Of a DNA stretch of 64,000 nt, positions 24,784 through 34,053 are shown piece by piece. Position numbers and translations under genes: made by a program. Each line of letters opens with the position of its first letter. Within the stretch, counting starts at the first letter, position 1. The DNA comes from Photorhabdus bodei (GTDB taxonomy: Bacteria > Pseudomonadota > Gammaproteobacteria > Enterobacterales > Enterobacteriaceae). Under the pieces are notes generated by a model. That model did not search any database, was not told the DNA's origin, and saw nothing but the letters and a program-made list of their open reading frames with translations. Location: contig NZ_NSCM01000001.1 in NCBI RefSeq assembly GCF_003287735.1, forward strand, positions 62,001 through 126,000, in the 5' to 3' direction.

Positions 24784-26547
24784 TTAATTGTTTTTTAATT
24801 GATGGTGATTATTTGCATACCAGGAAATATAATCATCACTGGATATTGGCGTTTCGATTCCAGCCTTATCCACGCCAAAACTGGAAATATAATCATTTAT
24901 TCTGTCTGCATGCTGACGTATATACTCAATGCGTCTCTCGTCTATTTTTTTAGATTCTTGTAAATTGATCACTTCACTTCTCAGGAGATTGCTCATGCTA
25001 CGATGAATCCAGTCGAGAAGATAACCTTCGATGATCATATAAAAATCATCATCATTATTGTTGTGGTATGTATCAATAATGGTCGTTACCACGGATAAAA
25101 CGGCATATGTTTGGCTTAGTTCTAGAAAATCCCTACTATGCTTATTAAGCATATCTAAATTTATTTTTTTATTGCTACTCACTGTTAATCCATTTAGTTT
25201 TTTATATAAAAAGTTCATATAATCATTTAAAATGGGAAATAGATTATGTTGGAAAGATGTTTTTTCTATTTCTTTCATCTTATTGAGAATGATCATCCCT
25301 CCGGCTTTTAGTGATAATACAAGGTTATCACCTTCCGAAGTAATCGTACCAAAATTAGATATCAAATAATGGGATATCTTGTTAACAGTAAATAATCCCT
25401 GTGCGCCGCAACGCTCACGACAATTAATTAATATTTCTTGTGTACGCCATGTGCACAGGGACTTGGTAGTAATGATTTCAATAAGTAGTTCATCTGAAAA
25501 CTTAAAGTTTTTAACTGATTCTGATAATATAGCTGAAACTTTTCTTGTTAATTCTCTTAAGTATAACGCATGAGTGATTGTGCTCAGGGTATCCCAAGCA
25601 ATACCTTCTTTGAAATGAGAATAATTAATTATTGGCATAGCACCTGAGTAACCGAATGTTTGTCGTTTATTTCCATATGTGCTAGTTATATGAAGAGCTG
25701 ATTTGGCCGCTGTAACTGAGATCATTGCCATGCATAACTTGCCTGAATGTATTCTATTTGTAATTAACGAAAATCTTTCTCTTAATTCTTTAGTATGCAA
25801 TGATACTTTACCCTCCCTGGTCAGTGTTATCATATTGCCCGTAAGGATCCCTTCAAAAGGAATTTCGACATTATCAAATGAAGTTATTGCGTTATCTAAA
25901 TGAAGCCCTGGCTTATCGCCAAGTGGAGTAATTTTAACGCCAGGAGTTAATTTTCCATTTTCAGATAGAGGAAGAATAAATGGGAAAATACCATATTTCT
26001 TTCCTGATACATTTAACTGAGCTAAAATTACAGCCACTTTAGGTAATTCACAAGGCATGGTATTAGGCATAAATTTATATGCATTTGGACCAGGTGAATT
26101 CAACATGAATACGCCTTTTTCCGGCAGATAATTAGCCTGTGTTTCGATTGCGATTAGATCATTCCCGTGAGCTAGCTCAGTCGCCAGATATACTCCAATG
26201 GCACGACCTGAACAAAGTTTTTGGTAAAGATCTTCCACATATGGAGTTTGCACTCCTAAGTTAGCGATAGTGCCGATGGCTAAATTAAAATGAATTGATA
26301 GCATAGAAACTACAGCGCAATCATGTGGAGCTACAAGTTCATGAAGCGCAACTAATTCATTAAATGGTTTCGTGTGAATATTATTATCTTGAATATATTT
26401 AAGAAGTTCTATGAATTTTTTTACTGACGACTGATAATTGTCACAATTGCTTTTAAGTACCGCTACAAGGTTATCAGATACTCCCTCATTTCCTATGCCT
26501 AAATAAGACTTTAATGTTGATTCTGAATTGCACAATGATTTATTCAT
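24784..26547 (-). CDS. Acyl-CoA oxidase/dehydrogenase-like flavoenzyme
   Basis: 587 residues with an acyl-CoA oxidase layout: LATELAHGND near 117 (the TELGHGS flavin-loop region of ACOX), GDKPGLHLDNAITSFDNVEIPFEGIL near 228, NKRQTFGYSG near 304, and the substrate-pocket segment NCRERCGAQGLF near 395, where family members have ECxGG/GxxG and the catalytic Glu. A long helical C-terminal region follows. It would dehydrogenate an acyl thioester using FAD. Bacterial members with this plan often serve secondary metabolism, acting on carrier-bound acyl groups. Start: the ATG at 26547 has GGAGCC upstream. The longer reading begins inside ERIC 3 (MPPRCILKSIG is translated repeat) and is rejected. Sequence is AT-rich, and its partner genes are not evident. 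Confidence 0.75.
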   Translation of the reverse strand: MNKSLCNSESTLKSYLGIGNEGVSDNLVAVLKSNCDNYQSSVKKFIELLKYIQDNNIHTKPFNELVALHELVAPHDCAVVSMLSIHFNLAIGTIANLGVQTPYVEDLYQKLCSGRAIGVYLATELAHGNDLIAIETQANYLPEKGVFMLNSPGPNAYKFMPNTMPCELPKVAVILAQLNVSGKKYGIFPFILPLSENGKLTPGVKITPLGDKPGLHLDNAITSFDNVEIPFEGILTGNMITLTREGKVSLHTKELRERFSLITNRIHSGKLCMAMISVTAAKSALHITSTYGNKRQTFGYSGAMPIINYSHFKEGIAWDTLSTITHALYLRELTRKVSAILSESVKNFKFSDELLIEIITTKSLCTWRTQEILINCRERCGAQGLFTVNKISHYLISNFGTITSEGDNLVLSLKAGGMIILNKMKEIEKTSFQHNLFPILNDYMNFLYKKLNGLTVSSNKKINLDMLNKHSRDFLELSQTYAVLSVVTTIIDTYHNNNDDDFYMIIEGYLLDWIHRSMSNLLRSEVINLQESKKIDERRIEYIRQHADRINDYISSFGVDKAGIETPISSDDYISWYANNHHQLKNN

Positions 26548-26578
26548 ATCGATGGAGCCTTTTACTAGAATAATAATA

Positions 26579-26710
26579 TGTATATCCCCTATGGATTTCA
26601 AGATGCATCGCGGCGGCAAGGGAGCGAATCTCCGGGAGCATAGGTAACTATGTGACCGGGGTGAGTGAGTGCAGCCAACAAAGAGGCAACTTGAAAGATG
26701 ACGGGTATAT
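26579..26710 (+). repeat. ERIC element 3
   Basis: Forward copy directly upstream of the acyl-CoA-oxidase-like gene, so it should be in that gene's 5' leader or promoter region. One change (CCCCTATGG) at its left edge. Confidence 0.92.
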
Positions 26711-27214
26711 TAACTATTTAATAGTTTAATGGAATACACCAGAAATATACACTTCTACGTTAAAAAATTTATTAATAGAAGTGATTTGTTAAAAATTTTT
26801 CTTCTTAGAGTCCAGTAGAGAAAGCGATATTAAAACATATTTATCAAGTAAATAATTCATCGTTGTTATTTTATTTAAACAGATGATTAATCATTTTATC
26901 TTCATCGTAAAAATTATATTGATATAAATAGTTTGTTATGAGAATGGATTTTTGTTGTTTTAATATAACTAGTTGGTGAATTAGTTATGAACCATTGTAG
27001 GTAGAGGTTTTTTATTATTTCAAACAATGTTATTTTTATAGATAAAAATTACCATGTTACTTTTATCAATTACTTAATTTTAATGAAAAAACTTTTGGCA
27101 TTATTTATCATGCGAGGCACCTATTATATTAATGTGAAGTTGGTGCAAAGATTATTTGCATAATTTACACTTCAAATGCGTCAGATTTTCTTTATTATTA
27201 ACTAGGAGTAGAAT
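26711..27214. other. AT-rich intergenic region
   Basis: About 500 bases, mostly A and T, with no coding frame of note. It lies between divergent genes and must contain promoters for one or both. Its composition suggests silencing by H-NS-like proteins, which is an inference. Confidence 0.45.
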
Positions 27215-27529
27215 ATGAAAAAATTGATATCTATGTTATTTATTTTCATTGGTATGATTAGCGCCCCTGCATTTTCTGCGGAAACGAATAGTGGCATTGT
27301 CAGAGTCGCAGAAATTAAAGCTGATTGGGACAATCCTGCACATTATTTTTATACATTCAGTGGAAGTTTAGCCGGTAACTGTGGAAAACCAGGTTATATT
27401 TGGTCAGGATCAAGCGCTGATAACATTAACAAGCTATTAAGCCAGGCTTATGCACAGGGTTTAAATATTAAAGTTGGTATAGAAAATGTAAGTTGTAATA
27501 TAACTACAGTTTACGTCATTAAACAATAG
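27215..27529 (+). CDS. Small secreted protein, possibly SubB-like
   Basis: 104 residues. A clear Sec signal peptide (MKKLISMLFIFIGMISAPAFSA, cleavage before ETNS) leads to a mature protein of about 82 residues with two Cys (in GNCGKPG and VSCNIT). The mature pattern YFYTFSGS...C...YIWSGSSADNINKLLSQAYAQGLNIKVG...C...TVYVI resembles the B subunit of subtilase cytotoxin (SubB) and small relatives, where an 'LL.AY..G..V.V' helix-strand is typical. This is recognised by pattern only. No toxin A subunit lies next to it. An AGGAG precedes the ATG and a strong terminator follows. Function unproven. Confidence 0.7.
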   Translation: MKKLISMLFIFIGMISAPAFSAETNSGIVRVAEIKADWDNPAHYFYTFSGSLAGNCGKPGYIWSGSSADNINKLLSQAYAQGLNIKVGIENVSCNITTVYVIKQ

Positions 27530-27601
27530 TAATTATTTCTTATGCTGTTATCAATGGGATAAAGAGATAAATAAACATTGATTTACCTAACTTTATAACG
27601 A

Positions 27602-27632
27602 ATCCCTCTACTTTACAGTAGAGGGATTTTTA
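27602..27632 (+). terminator. Intrinsic terminator
   Basis: A perfect 10-bp stem (ATCCCTCTAC / GTAGAGGGAT) with loop TTTACA and a following TTTT run, 73 bases after the small secreted protein gene. The stem could also work for the minus-strand osmC gene. Confidence 0.9.
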
Positions 27633-27685
27633 AATTATCTTAAATGATTTTTCCTTTTCAGAATTATTTCAACTCAGAATTTATC

Positions 27686-28126
27686 TTATTCGCAATATAT
27701 TTCAGTGACGAAACTTGGTGCATTTTCGATGGTATCATGAACCGGGCAGGTTCTATTAATAAAGTCGACAAAGGCATGAATTTCTTCTTCACTATTATCA
27801 GCTTTAATATGAAATTTTGTCACTATTTTGGAGAAACCTAATTTCGCTTGTTTATTTCTACCAGTGAAACCATCAGTATCAAGCTCACCTTCCAGATCAA
27901 CGTGAATATCAATTAAGTTGATTTTGTGCAGTTTAGCAAAAGCCTTTGCTACGATACATTTACAGGCCCCGAGAGAACAGAGTAAAGCTTCAACTGGATT
28001 CATCCCCTGATCAGTACCACCTAAATTACGCGGTTCATCCAAATAAAAGGAGAAATCTCTTGATGTACATTCAACTTTCAATCCAGCTACAGATTTTACT
28101 GTGGCAGTAAATAATTCTTTCGCCAT
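27686..28126 (-). CDS. OsmC-family protein
   Basis: 146 residues of the OsmC/Ohr superfamily, thiol-dependent peroxidases. Conserved features are GGTDQGMNPVEALLCSLGACKCIVAKAFA (first redox Cys in the helix, although a second Cys stands nearby) and the C-terminal NRTCPVHDTIENAP with the second redox Cys. The subgroup resembles YhfA more than Ohr. TAAGGAG lies upstream. It starts 11 bases after the DUF29 gene, so the two are probably one transcript. Confidence 0.88.
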   Translation of the reverse strand: MAKELFTATVKSVAGLKVECTSRDFSFYLDEPRNLGGTDQGMNPVEALLCSLGACKCIVAKAFAKLHKINLIDIHVDLEGELDTDGFTGRNKQAKLGFSKIVTKFHIKADNSEEEIHAFVDFINRTCPVHDTIENAPSFVTEIYCE

Positions 28127-28137
28127 GATCTAACTCC

Positions 28138-28578
28138 TTAATTGTTTTCCGGATAAAACTCAGGGGACAGTATCTGGGACATACCCCAAATGGATACATC
28201 GGGAAACACGTCTAACCCGGTTTCGTTCATTGCTGAGGCAACGGCTTTAGACCAGACAACATCAACCCAATTTGAATCATCTAACTTTGTCTTTAAACTA
28301 GGTGATTCTTTTAAATCATAAAGAATCTCTTTTCTTTGCGCTTTAATTGTTCTTTCCCAACTTGTTCCTCTATCACTTGGCTGGTATTTCCATTTTAATA
28401 AGTGAGCAATTAATACTGCCATGCGGCTAGCCAACTCACGCTGCTCACTCTTGCCCACGTCTTCGATATCCTCAGCAATATTGGCTATATCAATCTCAGA
28501 GAGTTTACCGGCACGTAATAACGCTGCCTGCTCATTTGCCCAAGCGACCACATCAGTTTCGTAACGGGTATGATTCAT
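28138..28578 (-). CDS. DUF29 family protein
   Basis: 146 residues. The N-terminus YETDVVAWANEQAALLRAGKLSEIDIANIAEDIEDVG and the middle LIAHLLKWKYQPSDRGTSWERTI are signature blocks of DUF29, a small all-helical family of unknown function common in cyanobacteria and patchy in enterics. GGAGACAATT precedes the ATG. It is followed closely by the OsmC-like gene. No function can be given. Confidence 0.88.
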   Translation of the reverse strand: MNHTRYETDVVAWANEQAALLRAGKLSEIDIANIAEDIEDVGKSEQRELASRMAVLIAHLLKWKYQPSDRGTSWERTIKAQRKEILYDLKESPSLKTKLDDSNWVDVVWSKAVASAMNETGLDVFPDVSIWGMSQILSPEFYPENN

Positions 28579-28669
28579 AATTGTCTCCGCTAATAGGTCT
28601 ATTATGCTAGCAGTCTGTCAGAGAATACGCTTTAGGTCAAAAAAGAACTTATCTTCGATAACTCAGTGT

Positions 28670-29878
28670 TTACCCTACTTCCGGCAACATTCCACTCACT
28701 ATGCCAATCTGGATTGCTATTACTGCAATACCGCAGGTAAATACCAGCAAGAGTACAGGTTTACCGCCAGGTACCCGATATCGAAGTTCATTTTGTTGAC
28801 GGGATTTATAGGCCAGGAGACTAGGCAATACTAACGCCAAAATTGATAGCGCGATCGCGGCATATCCCAACGCCATCACAAATCCTTTTGGGTAAAATAG
28901 CGCGAAAATCAACGGCGGAACGAAAGTTAACAAACCAGTTTGCATACGCCCGGCTACGCTATTTTTGCGTTTAAACAGATCACCCAGAAAATCAAACAGG
29001 CCAAGTGTGACACCGAGGAATGAGGTTGCGAGCGCTAGGTTGGCAAACATTTGTACTGCAAGCTCAGTTTTCGGTGAAGCAACAACTTCGCGAATGCTGT
29101 GTAATAAGCCATTCAACCCTGCGTTTTCAGCTAAGATATCGACGAATGTGCTGGAATTAATACTTCCGAGTGTCGCCAATTGCCAGAGAATATAAGCAAA
29201 TAGCGGAATCGCGCTGCCGATGATAAACACCCAACGGAGTCGACGAATATCGCCATCCATATATTTCACAATACTGGGAACACTACCGTGAAAACCAAAC
29301 GATGTGAATATCACAGGAATTGAAGATAGTATTAATCCTTGTTCTAATGGCATGGTCAGTAAGTTAATATGCTGAACATGTGGCATCATCATCCCCAACA
29401 TCAATACTAGGAAAATAATTTTTGCACTGAAAATAACCCGATTAACCATATCTACTGAACTGGTGCCAATACAAACAACTCCTCCGCCAATCACTGTAAA
29501 CAGGATAACACCTACTGAGGCAGGAAGAGATAGATTCAGCCATTTGTTGAGGCTGACTGTCAGTAATTCCCCGGCGCCACTAATATAGGCTGATGTTAAT
29601 GCATACATTAGAAACATCATGCTGAAACCGGCTAACATTTTGCCACCGTTGCCAAGATAACGTTGAGCAAGTGTCCCTAACCCCGTATCAGGGGATTCAT
29701 ATTGGTAAGTTTCAACCAGCAATAACGCGGTGTAACTCATCAAAACCCACAAGCCAACCAACATGATCAAACTTACGCCAAATCCTACACCGGCGGTTGC
29801 TAATGGCATGGCCAACATACCAGCGCCGATGGTTGTTCCTGCTATGATAAAAGTACTGCCAAAAGTACGGTTCTTCAC
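28670..29878 (-). CDS. tyrP: Tyrosine/aromatic amino-acid permease (TyrP-like)
   Basis: 402 residues and about 11 membrane segments. The N-terminus [21 protein letters not shown] is the signature of the hydroxy/aromatic amino-acid permease (HAAAP) family that includes TyrP, Mtr and TnaB. The start is GTG at 29878 with GAAGGGAAA upstream. It lies 44 bases downstream of tyrosine decarboxylase on the same strand, so its cargo here is most likely tyrosine (or a tyrosine/tyramine exchange). TyrP in E. coli is a H+ symporter. No terminator is seen between the genes. Confidence 0.9.
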   Translation of the reverse strand: MKNRTFGSTFIIAGTTIGAGMLAMPLATAGVGFGVSLIMLVGLWVLMSYTALLLVETYQYESPDTGLGTLAQRYLGNGGKMLAGFSMMFLMYALTSAYISGAGELLTVSLNKWLNLSLPASVGVILFTVIGGGVVCIGTSSVDMVNRVIFSAKIIFLVLMLGMMMPHVQHINLLTMPLEQGLILSSIPVIFTSFGFHGSVPSIVKYMDGDIRRLRWVFIIGSAIPLFAYILWQLATLGSINSSTFVDILAENAGLNGLLHSIREVVASPKTELAVQMFANLALATSFLGVTLGLFDFLGDLFKRKNSVAGRMQTGLLTFVPPLIFALFYPKGFVMALGYAAIALSILALVLPSLLAYKSRQQNELRYRVPGGKPVLLLVFTCGIAVIAIQIGIVSGMLPEVG

Positions 29879-29922
29879 GTTTTTTCCCTTCGAATCAACA
29901 GCAAATATTTAATAATAGAAAA

Positions 29923-31842
29923 TCAGGCGACTTTCTTTTTTTCTTCTTCATCAACAATTTGAGTCAGTTTTTGAATAAAAATTTTCTGGAGCCTTTCCCA
30001 ATACTCGTCAAAATCGTCAGCATTATGTAAACAGTGAGTCATCACAGCAGCACGTAAGACATATAAACTGTGGACTTTCTGCCATTCTTCTTGGGCAAAA
30101 CCGCAACGTTCAACATAATGCCAGGGAGTATCACCATACTCTTCATAACTAAGGGAGGTGGAAGAAGTCAAAAAATCATTGGTATAAGTGCGTCCAGAGG
30201 CATATGAACAAAGTTCGTACATCCGTTTATTAAGACGATTATGATGCATTAAGTCATCATTTCCTTGCTCTTTAAAAGTAAAATTGACCATATGGAAATC
30301 AGGATTCGGCATGGCATGAATTTCAAACCGGCGTTTATCAACAACCAATGGTTCTGTGGTTAAAAGTTTTTTAACCATCCAATTGGCCGTCACAATACCG
30401 GCAGCAATTACTTTTCCGTAGCCACTGATATTAAGTGGAACCAATCGATGCGCAGCCCAAATTGCGGCGGCGATAGCTCCGGCTTTAGATCCCTCCATAA
30501 TAGAAGCACCGAGCACGACACGCCGGTTAACGGCTTGATCCTGTTGAGTATCAACATCTTCAAAAACATAAGCTGCACGGTAGGAAATTAGGTCAACAAT
30601 ACGCCTATCTTTCATACATACCGCACCGGCTGCATATTGAATAAATCCAACTTTGTGAGGATCTACGGTGATTGAATCAGCCTGACACATGGCCCGGAAA
30701 CTTTGATAAATTTCAGGTTTAGGCCAAATAATATCTTCCGGAATGATTGCCAATTCACGATAACGGCGGATAAGTTCATCATATTCCATAAACTCTCCCC
30801 GCTCGTTAAGGAACATTGCGCTGGCATAACCTGCATAAGCGGCATCAATATGCACATAAAATGAGACGCCATAACGCTCTTCACACTCTTTACGCAACGC
30901 AATAACTTCATCAACTCGATCAATAGCACCGACTTCCGTAGTTCCAACTACGGTTACCATAGCTAGAATAGGTTCTCCCTGCTCTATCAGACTGAACGTA
31001 ATTTCACGCATTTTTTCAACATCGGTACGATAATTTGCATCGACCGGCAATGGCACAATATGCTGTTGACCAATCCCTAGAACATCCATTGCTTTCATCC
31101 ATGAATAATGTTTCGACTGCGGCACCAAGACTTTGCCAAACATTCCCTGTTTTATCCCAACACCACGGCAAGAAAGTTCACGAACTTCTTCGAAAATGCC
31201 CCGCTTTTTTAATTCATCCGTTAAATCCAGAATGTCTGATGGAGATATATTCAACAGTTGTTGTTCTGATTTATTTGCAACCAAATCACTGGATTGCGGA
31301 TGCTGTGCCATAGCAAGAGGAATGGTTTTTAAATTACGTGCAACCCATAGCCCTTCATAATTGGCGACAGTTCCTCCCGATGTGATATGTCCCCAAGCTC
31401 GGCGAGGGTCATAACCAAACATCTGACATAAATCTAGCCCGGCTTCAATTTCTAGCTCCGTTGTTGTCGGTGATGACTCGTGGGCACAATTGTTCGGGTT
31501 GTACATCATAGCCATAACATAAGCGAGATTGGAAACCATCAAGGTATCGGCATTCATATGCCCCATATAACGAGGAGAAAACCAGGGAACAGAGGTGTTT
31601 TTCAATTTGGCGGATAGCTGGTTCAGAATACCTTCTGTCCGATAAAGGGTTTCTCTATAATCAGGTGCGTAACGATCAACTGAGGTTACCAAGGCGGGAT
31701 CTTCTGGGTGAAAATCAGAACGCCAGTGCATGTGCTCACTTACGGCATATTCCATCATTTCTCTAAAAAAAACCGCATTTTCTGATTTAGGGCCTAAAAA
31801 CAACGCATCAATGTTTAAGTGCGAAGTAAACTGTTTGGTCAT
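29923..31842 (-). CDS. tdc: Tyrosine decarboxylase (PLP-dependent, group II)
   Basis: 639 residues, close in length and plan to enterococcal TyrDC. It removes CO2 from tyrosine to give tyramine. Seen: an N-terminal extension, the SPTTTELEIEAGL block, TSGGTVANYEGLW, the cofactor-binding HIDAAYAGY, and the Schiff-base lysine in VDPHKVGFIQYAAGAVC. The ATG at 31842 is chosen (GGAAAAGGG upstream); a longer frame starts 9 codons earlier without a ribosome-binding site. The downstream permease makes a complete tyrosine-to-tyramine system, giving acid resistance and proton motive force in lactic bacteria. In an insect symbiont tyramine could also act on the host or feed amide natural products (inference). 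Confidence 0.9.
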   Translation of the reverse strand: MTKQFTSHLNIDALFLGPKSENAVFFREMMEYAVSEHMHWRSDFHPEDPALVTSVDRYAPDYRETLYRTEGILNQLSAKLKNTSVPWFSPRYMGHMNADTLMVSNLAYVMAMMYNPNNCAHESSPTTTELEIEAGLDLCQMFGYDPRRAWGHITSGGTVANYEGLWVARNLKTIPLAMAQHPQSSDLVANKSEQQLLNISPSDILDLTDELKKRGIFEEVRELSCRGVGIKQGMFGKVLVPQSKHYSWMKAMDVLGIGQQHIVPLPVDANYRTDVEKMREITFSLIEQGEPILAMVTVVGTTEVGAIDRVDEVIALRKECEERYGVSFYVHIDAAYAGYASAMFLNERGEFMEYDELIRRYRELAIIPEDIIWPKPEIYQSFRAMCQADSITVDPHKVGFIQYAAGAVCMKDRRIVDLISYRAAYVFEDVDTQQDQAVNRRVVLGASIMEGSKAGAIAAAIWAAHRLVPLNISGYGKVIAAGIVTANWMVKKLLTTEPLVVDKRRFEIHAMPNPDFHMVNFTFKEQGNDDLMHHNRLNKRMYELCSYASGRTYTNDFLTSSTSLSYEEYGDTPWHYVERCGFAQEEWQKVHSLYVLRAAVMTHCLHNADDFDEYWERLQKIFIQKLTQIVDEEEKKKVA

Positions 31843-32244
31843 AATCACATACCCTTTTCCAACTAACAAAAACGGCTGTCAGCAACAGAGAGATTCTGAA
31901 ATTCTTTATTTGTTAATGAAATCACTATCATCCTCTGATAAGCAGACAGAAAATTGTATGCCACCTAACGTATCAATAGTTGGTCATACCTCATTATTCT
32001 AAATATTCAGAAAAATCTATCAGGTGTAATAGATCAATCATTAATATATCTATAAACGATCATTTGTTAATAGATATAGACTATATTTGTTAAAATATTA
32101 ACAATGACGTTGAATATAAATTCTGATTTTGTGCGCAAGGACAAAGAACGAATAAAAACCAATCAGAAAATAGAGATTTATTTGTCATTTACCTTATTAA
32201 ATATGAGTGTTTATTCTAACGCGAAGAGGTTAATAGATAAAATG
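31843..32244. other. Intergenic region upstream of tdc
   Basis: About 400 bases with no gene. It probably holds the tdc promoter. Nothing specific could be identified beyond the hairpin at 32245-32270. Confidence 0.4.
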
Positions 32245-32270
32245 CAGGGCTACAAGTTAAAATAGCCCTG
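32245..32270 (-). terminator. Possible terminator after the quinone oxidoreductase
   Basis: CAGGGCT / AGCCCTG form a 7-bp stem with a 12-base loop, 19 bases past the stop of the minus-strand gene, followed on that strand by CATTTTATC. The T-run is weak. Confidence 0.5.
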
Positions 32271-32288
32271 ATTTAAGCAGAAGTACTA

Positions 32289-33305
32289 TTAAGATGATAC
32301 ATTTACCAGCATAACCTTGCCGATAACATCACCGGCTTCCATCATTCGATGCGCATCAGCAGCATCTTTCAGATCAAATACTTTACAAATTAGTGGACTG
32401 ACTTTTCCTGATTTCAATAATGGCCAGACCTGTTGTTCCAATTCCCTGGCTATCTCTGCTTTTTCCTCTACACTGCGAGAACGTAATGTAGAACCTGTGT
32501 GAGTCAGACGTTTTAGCATTAAGGGCATCAGATTAAGATTTTCAGGGTCTCCTTTCATCATACCAATTTGAATAATTCTCCCGAATTTAGCAGCAACCTT
32601 ATAGTTTTTATTGACATAATCACCACCGATTAAATCAACAACCATATCAACCCCATGATTACCTGTGATTTTCAATACTCGATCAACAAAATCTTCTTTA
32701 TGGTAATTAATAACAAAGTCAGCACCTAAACTGTGTGCAACTTTAGCTTTCTCATCAGAGCCGACGGTAGTAATGACTTTGGTGCCAAAGGCTTTTGCTA
32801 ACATAATCGTGACACTACCTATCCCAGAAGTACCACCATGAATCAGCAAATTTTCTCCTTGTTTCAGTTTGCCAGTCTGAAAAACATTAGCCCAGACGGT
32901 AAAAAAGTTTTCTGGCAATGCGGCTGCCTGAACAAAATCCAAGCTATAGATGGGTAAGGCAATGGAGTCATGTACCAGACAATACTCGGCATAACCGCCT
33001 CCGGCAACAAGGGCACAAACTTTATCACCAAGGTTCCAGCGTTCACAACCTTCACCCTTGGCAACCACTTCTCCTGCAATCTCCAAACCCGGTAATGGTG
33101 ATGCATCAGGGGGTGGTGGGTAAGAACCCATTCTCTGAAATATATCAGGCCGATTAACACCTGCCGCAGCTACTTTTACCAACAAGTAGCCTTTTCCTGG
33201 CCGCGGCAGCGGAACCTGAACCAGATGCAATTTCTCCGGGCCTCCGGGCTTAATAATGCTGATCGCTAACATATATTGGGGCAATGAATTAATTTGGCTA
33301 TGCAT
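32289..33305 (-). CDS. NAD(P)H:quinone oxidoreductase, zinc-free MDR family (PIG3-like)
   Basis: 338 residues. GVNRPDIFQRMGSYPPPPDASP near 50 and the Rossmann motif LIHGGTSGIGSVTIMLAKAFG near 153 identify the PIG3/TP53I3-type quinone oxidoreductase branch of medium-chain dehydrogenases. No structural zinc Cys cluster is present. It would reduce quinones with NADPH. The ATG at 33305 has AGAGG five bases upstream, which supports this start over the internal Met12. It stands alone, divergent from the Xre-like gene. Confidence 0.85.
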   Translation of the reverse strand: MHSQINSLPQYMLAISIIKPGGPEKLHLVQVPLPRPGKGYLLVKVAAAGVNRPDIFQRMGSYPPPPDASPLPGLEIAGEVVAKGEGCERWNLGDKVCALVAGGGYAEYCLVHDSIALPIYSLDFVQAAALPENFFTVWANVFQTGKLKQGENLLIHGGTSGIGSVTIMLAKAFGTKVITTVGSDEKAKVAHSLGADFVINYHKEDFVDRVLKITGNHGVDMVVDLIGGDYVNKNYKVAAKFGRIIQIGMMKGDPENLNLMPLMLKRLTHTGSTLRSRSVEEKAEIARELEQQVWPLLKSGKVSPLICKVFDLKDAADAHRMMEAGDVIGKVMLVNVSS

Positions 33306-33999
33306 ATATACCTCTTATTTCTTTTGACGATCCTTTTTATTGGGTTATGTTTAATATGATAAGTGAGATTTAAACAGGTTTTTCCATTTTGCTAGATAAC
33401 TTGGCATTTTAAGGATCAGTTGTAACCTTGCCCAAGTCAACTAATACTCACCATTTTTGCGATTGAACTATCGGTAGATAATCTTAGTAAATTTCAACCT
33501 CCAGTATCCACATCCACTTCGATTTTTCTTTCAGACCTGGTGACGCATGGATCTTAACCGGAAAAAACGTCAAATATCTCAACACCATAACAGTGAAATT
33601 TAGCATTTCGCCCATTACCAGACAGATCGTTATAATTCATCCTACAAATTTTCATAGCTATCCTCTTATAATATACCTGCGAGTTGTTTTCAGTCTGGAA
33701 TTGATTAAATTATTATGCTCTTTTCCATAGAGTATGTTTTCGTATCGTTGGATTTTAATACTATAATAAGGTTCACTTTTATCTGGAAAACTTCATATTA
33801 AAATAAATATGGATTATGACTATCGTTAAAACTGCAAAATAAACCGATATTAACTCTTCAGCTCTATACTTTGAAACTTTTTCACAAACGATTAAAAATA
33901 TAGAAATATCAAAGTGGTAAAAGTAAAACCGTACTGAGTTAGCGCATCACCAACTAATATGACTGTTTAAAAAGAGATTGGTGAAAAAGCTTTCCTATC
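33306..33999. other. Intergenic region, nothing recognised
   Basis: About 700 bases between divergent genes. No coding frame, repeat or RNA gene is supported. The last part is AT-rich and leads into the inverted repeat at 34000-34035. Confidence 0.4.
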
Positions 34000-34035
34000 T
34001 TACAATTTACTATAAGCTAATTTTCAAAATTGTAA
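34000..34035 (+). promoter_or_regulatory. Candidate operator of the Xre/ParS-like gene
   Basis: A perfect 9-bp inverted repeat TTACAATTT-N18-AAATTGTAA ends 18 bases before the start codon and encloses a TATAAG hexamer. The position fits autorepression by the downstream HTH protein. No other copy was noticed in the window. Confidence 0.45.
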
Positions 34036-34053
34036 AATACCATTGAGGTGCTA

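Noticed and set aside
24748..26619. Longer reading of the acyl-CoA-oxidase-like gene starting at 26619
   Set aside because: The extra 24 residues are translation of the ERIC 3 repeat (MPPRCILKSIG...). The internal ATG at 26547 has a ribosome-binding site.
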